Assembly (NCBI GenBank): GCA_045612565.1
Contig: JAZKZG010000036.1
Location: 1 to 24,674 of the forward strand
Source: RGIG9041 sp045612565
GTDB taxonomy: Bacteria > Bacillota > Clostridia > Oscillospirales > QAKW01
DNA: 24,674 nt
Direction of reading: 5' to 3'
Shown: piece after piece, positions 7,521 through 13,047 of the stretch
How positions within the stretch are numbered: the first letter of the stretch is position 1
Layout of the letters: each line of letters begins with the position of its first letter
Position numbers and translations under genes: made by a program
Notes under the pieces: model-generated
What the model was told of the DNA's origin: nothing
The model's input: only the letters and a program-made list of their open reading frames with translations
Databases searched by the model: none

Positions 7521-7724
7521 TGGATATTTTTCTTTTGTGTTGGTAAGCCCCAAAAGATAATCGACACTTGTGTTATAGAATTTTGCAATTTGAATTAACG
7601 TGTTGATTGGTACTTGACGTTGTCCGTTTTCGTATTGTGAATATGTGTTTTGCTTGATGTGCAAATAATCAGCTATTTCTTTTTGTTTTATATCAGAATC
7701 TTCTCGTATTTCTTTTAATCGCAT
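7515..7724 (-). CDS. Small XRE-family helix-turn-helix regulator
   Basis: This 69-residue protein is almost entirely one Cro/C1-type HTH domain: MRLKEIREDSDIKQKEIADY at the start, recognition region IKQNTYSQYENGQRQVP (about 24-40), and the usual tail FYNTSVDYLLGLT. It acts as a cytoplasmic DNA-binding protein, usually a repressor. AAGGAG eight bases upstream supports the ATG at 7724. It is divergent from the 80-residue gene at 7827, and the shared intergenic region holds a 15-bp inverted repeat around that gene's -35 box, the likely binding site. The stop codon lies inside the terminator hairpin's T-run. Confidence 0.93.
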   Translation of the reverse strand: MRLKEIREDSDIKQKEIADYLHIKQNTYSQYENGQRQVPINTLIQIAKFYNTSVDYLLGLTNTKEKYPK

Positions 7725-7757
7725 AATATATTCTCCTTGTCAAATATATTATGCATA

Positions 7758-7797
7758 ATCACATAATGAGATGTTGACAATTATCTCGATATGTGAT
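7758..7797. promoter_or_regulatory. Probable XRE operator: 15-bp inverted repeat
   Basis: The left arm is ATCACATAATGAGAT (7758-7772) and the right arm is ATCTCGATATGTGAT (7783-7797). They match as inverted repeats at 13 of 15 positions around a 10-bp centre that contains the TTGACA -35 box. Binding there would block the promoter of the gene at 7827. The perfect palindrome ATTATGCATAAT (7748-7759) abuts it and may be a further site on the XRE-gene side. Confidence 0.7.
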
Positions 7798-7802
7798 ATT
7801 GT
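7774..7802 (+). promoter_or_regulatory. Promoter of the 80-residue gene
   Basis: TTGACA (7774-7779) and TATTGT (7797-7802) are spaced 17 bp apart. The predicted start near 7809 leaves a short leader with AAGGGAG at 7814-7820 ahead of the ATG at 7827. Confidence 0.75.
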
Positions 7803-7826
7803 TAAAATAAAACAAGGGAGAAAATT

Positions 7827-8069
7827 ATGGAACTATATAAAGAAATACTAATTAATGTTTTAGAAAAACAAAGAGCAGAAGTCTATTTCCCCGATTTAAA
7901 ACTTGACGCTGAAGAAATAGTAGAATTGAATTGCTATAATACTTTGAAACAAATCAAAGCGGTTTTAGAGGATAGCAGCCTTGATGATGCTGATTGCTTT
8001 GAAAGAATAGAACAAATAGTTTGCATATTTGAAAAAAACTGTGGCGGTGTAGCATTTCGCCACGATTAA
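7827..8069 (+). CDS. Small hypothetical protein divergent from XRE regulator
   Basis: This 80-residue acidic protein is mostly helical, with no membrane segment. The C-terminal stretch CFERIEQIVCIFEKNCGGVAFRHD resembles a tail I associate with small uncharacterised clostridial proteins (EEIVCVFE...RHDFG type); that likeness is from memory and unverified. It has a clear RBS (AAGGGAG, six-base spacing) and its own promoter overlapped by the inverted-repeat operator. It is therefore a real, probably repressible gene. A toxin-antitoxin role is possible from the pairing with an XRE protein but nothing in the sequence supports it directly. Confidence 0.75.
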   Translation: MELYKEILINVLEKQRAEVYFPDLKLDAEEIVELNCYNTLKQIKAVLEDSSLDDADCFERIEQIVCIFEKNCGGVAFRHD

Positions 8070-8086
8070 TTGCATAAGAACAGTAT

Positions 8087-8130
8087 AAAAGAGTTTGACA
8101 CACCATTAAGGTGTGTCAAATTTTATTTTT
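8087..8130. repeat. Palindromic element copy 4 (short form)
   Basis: Arms TTTGACACACC (8094-8104) and GGTGTGTCAAA (8110-8120) pair perfectly over 11 bp with a loop of only 5 nt. The inner 16-nt loop region of the other copies is missing. Compared with copy 1, the third stem base changed from G to T and its partner from C to A, keeping the pair. A-run before and T-run after are retained. It lies between the 80-residue gene and the convergent MBL gene. Confidence 0.8.
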
Positions 8131-8162
8131 GATAGTGACAAGAGAATAGTCCCTTATAAAAA

Positions 8163-8186
8163 ATGGTAGGGCATCTGCGCCCTCCT
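8163..8186. repeat. Degenerate G-rich repeat
   Basis: GTAGGGCATCTGCGCCCTCC resembles the GC-rich inverted repeat at 5410 and the segment at 9241. It lies immediately downstream of the MBL gene stop, after palindrome copy 4. Confidence 0.3.
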
Positions 8187-8189
8187 ATC

Positions 8190-9167
8190 TCATTTATAAA
8201 CGTTATGAGTGATATTATTTGCTTTATCGAGGGTAAAAATAAGGTCACCGTCACCAAGATAAAGCGTCTTGCCGATCTTTTCACAAAGTTCGACGGTCTG
8301 AGGTGTGGAACGCTCACGGCTGACTGTAAACACAAAGTCTGTTGCTTTTGACACCTCGATAAGATACGGGGGATAGTTGGTCTCGCCGTGGTGCGTGAGC
8401 TTGAGCACGTTACAACGAAAATGCTCCTCACCGTAATAGCGTATCATACTGTTTAGCATTTCATCGGTCGGACGTTGGTCACCCGTTATAAGAATGGTAT
8501 TTTTGCCGTGTGTGATTTTCACCCAGAGAGAATTGCCGTTGAGCACTCCGTTGGTTATACCTTTTTCGCGGTCTTCGTATGAGGGTGGAATGGTATTTAT
8601 TAAATGCCTGATTCCTTCGCTGTCGCTTTGTCTTTCCTCCGACCAGTCAAAAGGTGCCGTATAAATAGATATATTTAAGCTTTCGTTGTCAGTTTTAACA
8701 GAATGAATCTTGCCATAGGGAAGATAGTGTATATCCTGTTTTAAAGTATCTGCGATTGCGGCAAGGGCATTTTCGTCATTAATAAGATGTCCGATTGCCC
8801 CCGGGACGTCCTTGCTCAAATAACTTCTTTCGGGTGCAACAATGGATAACACCTTAAAGTGTGAGTCTTTTACGATTTCGGGCAGAGCACCGATGTGGTC
8901 ACCGTGTGCGTGGCTTACGATAATTTTAAATTCAAGTTTTGCGTTTTTATCGCAATCGGGCGTATTTTCGAGCCATTTTTCACGAAGTGATAACAGAAAT
9001 CTATGCATTCTGTCGTCAAAATCGTCACCCGAGTCGATAACAAAAACCTCGCCGTTACAGATGACACAAAAACCGTCTGACTTTTGCTCTGTAAACTTCT
9101 TGAAATAAACGTAAACCTTATCATCTTTAGGCGCAAATGCATTGACACAAGTATACTCTTTTTCCAA
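8190..9167 (-). CDS. Metallo-beta-lactamase-fold hydrolase (ComEC-like MBL domain)
   Basis: This 325-residue protein begins at a TTG. The metal-binding motif SHAHGDH places H86, H88, D90 and H91 in the HxHxDH signature. ILITGDQRP supplies the downstream metal Asp and LTHHGE the following His, as in ComEC-type and other standalone MBL hydrolases. There is no signal peptide or membrane segment. An in-frame ATG at 9281 is rejected: it lies inside palindrome copy 5, and a good promoter (9190-9218) would start transcription near 9183. AAGGAG at 9177-9182 is nine bases from the TTG. The substrate is unknown; phosphodiester or nucleotide hydrolysis is possible. It is a lone gene bracketed by palindromes. 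Confidence 0.85.
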   Translation of the reverse strand: MEKEYTCVNAFAPKDDKVYVYFKKFTEQKSDGFCVICNGEVFVIDSGDDFDDRMHRFLLSLREKWLENTPDCDKNAKLEFKIIVSHAHGDHIGALPEIVKDSHFKVLSIVAPERSYLSKDVPGAIGHLINDENALAAIADTLKQDIHYLPYGKIHSVKTDNESLNISIYTAPFDWSEERQSDSEGIRHLINTIPPSYEDREKGITNGVLNGNSLWVKITHGKNTILITGDQRPTDEMLNSMIRYYGEEHFRCNVLKLTHHGETNYPPYLIEVSKATDFVFTVSRERSTPQTVELCEKIGKTLYLGDGDLIFTLDKANNITHNVYK

Positions 9168-9189
9168 AACGATACACTCCTTTTTTAAA

Positions 9190-9218
9190 AGTATATCATA
9201 GTCGCAAATTCTTTGCAA
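9190..9218 (-). promoter_or_regulatory. Promoter of the MBL-fold gene
   Basis: On the minus strand, TTGCAA (9218-9213) and TATACT (9195-9190) are separated by 17 bp. The predicted start near 9183 gives a leader of about 16 nt, which decides the TTG start at 9167. Confidence 0.75.
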
Positions 9219-9263
9219 TAATTTGATTTTATTGACATTTAGGGCGCAGTCACCCCTCTCGTA

Positions 9264-9325
9264 ATAAAAAGAGTCGGACACATCATGGATTAAAACCCTA
9301 AAATGATGTGTCCGATTTATTTTTA
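9264..9325. repeat. Palindromic element copy 5 (loop inverted)
   Basis: Arms TCGGACACATCAT (9274-9286) and ATGATGTGTCCGA (9303-9315) pair perfectly. Relative to copy 1 the second pair is changed from T:A to C:G on both sides. The 16-nt loop matches the reverse complement of the copy 1 loop at 13 of 16 positions, while the flanks keep the forward orientation (A-run left, T-rich right). Confidence 0.88.
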
Positions 9326-9367
9326 CTTATCCATTGAAAAAATAAAAAAAGTATAGTAAACTAAATA

Positions 9368-9483
9368 TACCACATCACAATTGAATTATTATGAACTATC
9401 TTTTTTTATTTTACGGGAACACTACCTTGGTAAAAGGTGTTCTCTTTTTTCCCGTAAGGAAGATGGTTCGGTGTGATGTGGTA
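9368..9483 (+). ncRNA. Candidate structured ncRNA: 116-nt nested hairpin
   Basis: Four nested stems fold one arm onto the other: TACCACATCACA/TGTGATGTGGTA (9368-9379, 9472-9483; 12 bp perfect), GAACTATCTT/AAGATGGTTC (9393-9402, 9460-9469; one G:U), TTACGGG/CCCGTAA (9411-9417, 9451-9457) and GAACAC/GTGTTC (9417-9422, 9437-9442; shares one base with the previous arm). The innermost hairpin is followed by a T-run (9445-9450). A weak promoter, TTGAAA (9334-9339) with TAAACT (9357-9362) at 17 bp, would start transcription at about 9369. A terminator follows at 9509. No gene lies on this strand here. It could instead be a MITE-like insertion with 12-bp terminal inverted repeats. No known RNA family was recognised. 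Confidence 0.5.
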
Positions 9484-9508
9484 ATCTAACCGAGGGAAAC
9501 ACTTTTTC

Positions 9509-9533
9509 GGCACACCTTCGGGTGTGCTTTTTT
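9509..9533 (+). terminator. Plus-strand intrinsic terminator with TTCG loop
   Basis: GCACACC, TTCG and GGTGTGC form a perfect 7-bp stem with a stable tetraloop, then TTTTTT. The T-run is only on the plus side, so it ends a plus-strand transcript. The only candidate upstream is the structured region at 9368-9483, because the nearest coding genes on both sides are on the minus strand. Confidence 0.85.
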
Positions 9534-10284
9534 ATAATTCCGATACGGTAAATGGTGCTTTGACTGCAGATTCGACTGCTTTTTTTGCAATTTCGCGCTC
9601 TTGTTCCGTTACGCCTTCGGGAGACCACTTTACTGCGCTGATATCAATATCGCACAGCACCTTTAAAAAGGTAAGCCCTGCAATATATCTACCCAAATCG
9701 TAGCTCAGGTGAAAATCATCGCGTGTGAGTTTTTTTGGAATATGAGGTCTTGCATTCTGAACGGCAGTTCCCGTTGGGACAACAACCTCAACGAGCGGTG
9801 CAACCAAACTTTCGGTAAGCGTCGTTAATTTTTGGTACATCAAAGCCTGATTTCCATCGTAAGACGAAATTTCGTGATGCGTACTTTCGGGCTCCGCTAC
9901 CCACGCCATATTAAAGGCTATTTTTGCCGATTTGTTGAGTTCTTTTACGCGGTCAATAAGCTTTGCAAGATTTTCATAACTCTCGGGTGCTGTGTATCTG
10001 CTTTTATCACCCGTGCCGTGCTGGATTGAGATAACATCCCAGTCTTCTTTCAGTGCATCAGCAATAGCAACCTCTTTTGTTTTTTGCCAACCATCGCCCG
10101 TGTTGACAGAGTACACGTAGTCCGCGGTATTGTTAACAATATTATTATAGTGGCGATTAATCGAGCATCCGCCGATATACATATTTGCAAACTTAAAATC
10201 GATAATGCCGAGAGATTTAACGATATCCGCAATATGCTCCATCGTATCCTCGGAGAAACTGTTTCCAATAGACAGTATTTTCAT
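9532..10284 (-). CDS. DUF4886-type SGNH-like hydrolase
   Basis: This 250-residue protein opens with ILSIGNSFSEDT, a block I of the DUF4886/SGNH kind (S9 as candidate nucleophile). It has ISIQHGTGD near 86-93 in place of block III, and DDFHLS with D189 and H192 as the DxxH of block V. There is no signal peptide. It is probably an intracellular esterase acting on acylated sugars, by analogy with the family; the substrate is unknown. AGGTGAT just upstream supports the ATG at 10284. It follows the AEC permease gene by 11 bp in the same direction and is probably co-transcribed. Confidence 0.82.
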   Translation of the reverse strand: MKILSIGNSFSEDTMEHIADIVKSLGIIDFKFANMYIGGCSINRHYNNIVNNTADYVYSVNTGDGWQKTKEVAIADALKEDWDVISIQHGTGDKSRYTAPESYENLAKLIDRVKELNKSAKIAFNMAWVAEPESTHHEISSYDGNQALMYQKLTTLTESLVAPLVEVVVPTGTAVQNARPHIPKKLTRDDFHLSYDLGRYIAGLTFLKVLCDIDISAVKWSPEGVTEQEREIAKKAVESAVKAPFTVSEL

Positions 10285-10295
10285 AATATCACCTC

Positions 10296-11192
10296 TTAAA
10301 TTAATGAAAGCCAGAATGGCAGAGTCACAATTGAGAATATATGTGTAATGAGCGCAAGACGTGCGCCCGGTTTACAGTCCTCGCCAATCAGTTTTGGGAA
10401 TACGATAGTGTTTAAACCGCACGGCATACAGGTGATAATGAGCATCATCGGTAAAAGCGTATCAAGGTGTAGCGCACGGCACAAAAGATATACAATTGCG
10501 GGGATTATAATAAGACGCAGGGTGCAAAAGATATAGGTGGTTTTGTCGCCGATTAGTTCTTTTAAAACAAAGGTGGACAGCGTAATACCTGTCAGTATCA
10601 TACTGAGCGGTCCAACGCAGGCGGATGCCATTGACACGGTTTGTGTCAACACCGATGGTAACGGAATACCCGAAATTCCCACCGCTATTCCAAGCACAAT
10701 TGCAACCGTGATGGGATTGAGTAGTTTTTTTACAGGATTCTTGCCGCCTGTGAGAAGTACGTAACCGACCGTATAGGTGTAGATTATAAACGGAATGGCA
10801 AAAAGCATAAACAAAGACAAAACCTTGTCACCGAATACCGAGCCTATCAGCGTGTATCCGAGATAGGCGTAGTTTGTGATTGCAAACGAATATGTATAAA
10901 CCTTGCGCTCATACGGCTTTTTTGTCAGAAGTTTTGAAATGAAATGCGAACAAACCGCCAAAACAACAAGAAGAATAAGAGCGGACAACGGCAAAAATAA
11001 ATGCTCTTTAAAATAGCTTACGGAAAAATTGTTTGCAAAGGTGCCAAACACCTTGCACGGTAAAAAGGTATTAACAAGCAGCACCGATAATATATCGGAA
11101 TGTGACGCTTTTTCCTTTTTATATTTTCCGATAAGCCAACCTGCAATTAAAAAAATATATAAAATTGAAAGCTGTTTAAATACACCTAACAT
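10296..11192 (-). CDS. AEC-family (auxin efflux carrier-like) permease
   Basis: This 298-residue membrane protein has about ten hydrophobic segments in two groups, starting with LSILYIFLIAGWLIGKY and ending IFSIVTLPFWLSLI. The second half has the polar-rich MMLIITCMPCGLNTIVFPKLIGED segment typical of bacterial AEC (YfdV/MleP-like) transporters. The family moves organic acids, amino acids or other small anions; the substrate here cannot be told. It is the first gene of a two-gene minus-strand unit with the DUF4886 protein, and divergent from the DUF4091 gene at 11357. Confidence 0.85.
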   Translation of the reverse strand: MLGVFKQLSILYIFLIAGWLIGKYKKEKASHSDILSVLLVNTFLPCKVFGTFANNFSVSYFKEHLFLPLSALILLVVLAVCSHFISKLLTKKPYERKVYTYSFAITNYAYLGYTLIGSVFGDKVLSLFMLFAIPFIIYTYTVGYVLLTGGKNPVKKLLNPITVAIVLGIAVGISGIPLPSVLTQTVSMASACVGPLSMILTGITLSTFVLKELIGDKTTYIFCTLRLIIIPAIVYLLCRALHLDTLLPMMLIITCMPCGLNTIVFPKLIGEDCKPGARLALITHIFSIVTLPFWLSLI

Positions 11193-11248
11193 AAATTATC
11201 CTCTTGATTATTATATTATCTATTATTTTGCTATATTTTTGAATACAA

Positions 11249-11271
11249 GTCAAGTCTTTCAATGACTTGAC
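11249..11271. promoter_or_regulatory. Possible operator: 8-bp perfect inverted repeat
   Basis: GTCAAGTC (11249-11256) and GACTTGAC (11264-11271) form an inverted repeat with a 7-bp centre, located between the divergent AEC and DUF4091 genes and about 35 bp upstream of the latter's -35. It has no T-run, so a protein-binding site is likelier than a terminator. Confidence 0.4.
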
Positions 11272-11305
11272 GGGTGTCCGTTTTAATTTTATTTGTTTTG
11301 GTGTA

Positions 11306-11334
11306 TTGACAATGACACCGTTGAATTTTATAAT
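11306..11334 (+). promoter_or_regulatory. Perfect-consensus promoter of the DUF4091 gene
   Basis: TTGACA (11306-11311) and TATAAT (11329-11334) have a 17-bp spacer. The start near 11341 leaves about 16 nt before the ATG at 11357, which rules out longer in-frame starts at 11267 and 11333. Confidence 0.88.
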
Positions 11335-11356
11335 GAGCAAAAGAGAGGTAAAAGAA

Positions 11357-13012
11357 ATGGTTGAAATCAAAGCGGTTTCCGCAATTAAAAAGATATTCTT
11401 ACACGACGACTTTCATCGTCTTGAACCCATAAGCACAATAAAATGTGCCAAGGGAGAACGTGTTTCGTTCCAACTTGCGATAAAAAATGTTACTGAAAAG
11501 CGTGTTAAAACTTATGCTACATTTAAGGTGTGTGACGAATTTAAAAAATACACCGAAATGTACGAGGTCGGCCATGTACCTGTAAGATATGCGGCATACG
11601 AGGGTATGGATGACTACTTTTTGTCAAAAGCCCCCGGACTTTATCCCGATGTACTCTATCCCATAACTGAGGATACCGAGGTTTTGTGCGAGATTTCCAA
11701 CGTTGACAGCGTATGGTTTACAGTAACCGTTCCCACACGCATAAAAGCGGGACTTCACAGTTTTTCTGTTACCGTAAAATGTACCATTAAAGAAGAGGTG
11801 TTTTACGAAACGGTTAACATAACGCTTGATGTTAAAAAGACAGTAATTCCCCAAAATGACCTTATCTATACACAGTGGTTTCATTGCGACTGCATTGCCG
11901 ACTACTATAATGTTCCGATGATGAGTAAAAAGCATTGGTACTATATCGAGCAGTTTATAAAAACTGCCGCAAAAACGGGTATCACAATGTTGCTCACACC
12001 CCTTTTTACACCGCCGCTTGATACCGTTGTGGGCGGTGAGCGTCCCACGATGCAACTCGTAGGCGTATCAAGAACGGGCGATAAATACACCTTTGATTTT
12101 ACTCTGCTTGACAAATGGGTTGCACTTTGCCAAAAACACGGCATCAAATATTTTGAAATGTCGCACCTGTTTACGCAGTGGGGCGTTGGCTTTTGCCCCA
12201 AAATAATTGTTGACGGTAAAAAAGAATTCGGTTGGGACGTTGCGTCTACCGACCCGTCATATCAGAACTTTTTAAGACAGCTTTTACCCTGTCTTACCGC
12301 ACACTTAAAAGAACTCGGTATTGCCGATAAGTGCTATTTCCACATTTCCGACGAACCGGGAATGGCAGCTGACAAGCCCGATTTCCAAAACTATAAGGCA
12401 GCTTACGAGCTGATAAATCCTTACCTTGACGGCTTTAAAAAGATGGACGCGATATCGGATATCGACTTTTACGACAGCGGTATGGTGGATACTCCCGTGC
12501 CTTTTATCGGACATATCGAAAAGTTTTTGGAGCGCGATATAAAAGAACGCTGGTGCTATTACTGTTCAAGCAAAGTACACCACCTTCCCGACAGATTTAT
12601 AGCATTCCCTTCAAGCCGTACGCGTGTGCTCGGTACGCTTATGTTTATGTACGATATGGTGGGATTTTTGCAATGGGGCTTTAATTACTATTATGTCAAC
12701 CGCTCAAGGTATAAGGTTGACCCGTATCTTGTGACCGATGCCGAATGTACCTGGCCGTCAGGCAATGCGTTTTCCGTTTACCCTGATAAAAACGGCGGCG
12801 CGGCGCTTGAATCTATCCGTACAAAAGTATTTTACGATGCAATTCAGGACAGAATGTTGCTTAAGGCACTTGCTGACAAAATCGGTCTTGAAAAGGCAAA
12901 AGAGGTTGTGCAGGACGTTGCAGGCGGAACAATAAACGGATTTTTGGAATACCCCACCGACGATACATTTTTGCCCCGACTCCACGATACAATACTCGAC
13001 ATCTTAGGATAA
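11357..13012 (+). CDS. DUF4091/GH123-like glycoside hydrolase
   Basis: This 551-residue protein has an N-terminal beta-sandwich (about 1-165; strands such as VSFQLAIKNV and HSFSVTVKC) and a larger barrel domain (about 170-551). The barrel contains YFHISDEPGM with an adjacent Asp-Glu pair, D332-E333, which matches the catalytic DE pair of GH123 and related DUF4091 enzymes. GH123 removes beta-linked N-acetylgalactosamine using the substrate's own acetamido group; whether this member does so is inference. No signal peptide is present. The ATG at 11357 follows GAGAGG and fits the promoter. The gene ends at the bidirectional terminator shared with rny. Confidence 0.8.
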   Translation: MVEIKAVSAIKKIFLHDDFHRLEPISTIKCAKGERVSFQLAIKNVTEKRVKTYATFKVCDEFKKYTEMYEVGHVPVRYAAYEGMDDYFLSKAPGLYPDVLYPITEDTEVLCEISNVDSVWFTVTVPTRIKAGLHSFSVTVKCTIKEEVFYETVNITLDVKKTVIPQNDLIYTQWFHCDCIADYYNVPMMSKKHWYYIEQFIKTAAKTGITMLLTPLFTPPLDTVVGGERPTMQLVGVSRTGDKYTFDFTLLDKWVALCQKHGIKYFEMSHLFTQWGVGFCPKIIVDGKKEFGWDVASTDPSYQNFLRQLLPCLTAHLKELGIADKCYFHISDEPGMAADKPDFQNYKAAYELINPYLDGFKKMDAISDIDFYDSGMVDTPVPFIGHIEKFLERDIKERWCYYCSSKVHHLPDRFIAFPSSRTRVLGTLMFMYDMVGFLQWGFNYYYVNRSRYKVDPYLVTDAECTWPSGNAFSVYPDKNGGAALESIRTKVFYDAIQDRMLLKALADKIGLEKAKEVVQDVAGGTINGFLEYPTDDTFLPRLHDTILDILG

Positions 13013-13014
13013 AC

Positions 13015-13044
13015 AAAAAATGACCTCGTATGAGGTCATTTTTT
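13015..13044. terminator. Bidirectional intrinsic terminator
   Basis: AAAAAATGACCTC, GTAT loop and GAGGTCATTTTTT give a 13-bp perfect stem with A-run and T-run. It lies between the convergent DUF4091 gene and rny and serves both strands. Confidence 0.92.
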
Positions 13045-13047
13045 ATG

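Noticed and set aside
9168..9281. 38-residue N-terminal extension of the MBL protein to an ATG at 9281
   Set aside because: The ATG is inside palindrome copy 5 and upstream of the predicted transcript start; the extension has no family features.
9368..9483. 6S RNA (ssrS)
   Set aside because: The fold has a one-sided 13-nt against 2-nt gap instead of the large symmetric central bubble of 6S RNA, and no sequence likeness was seen.
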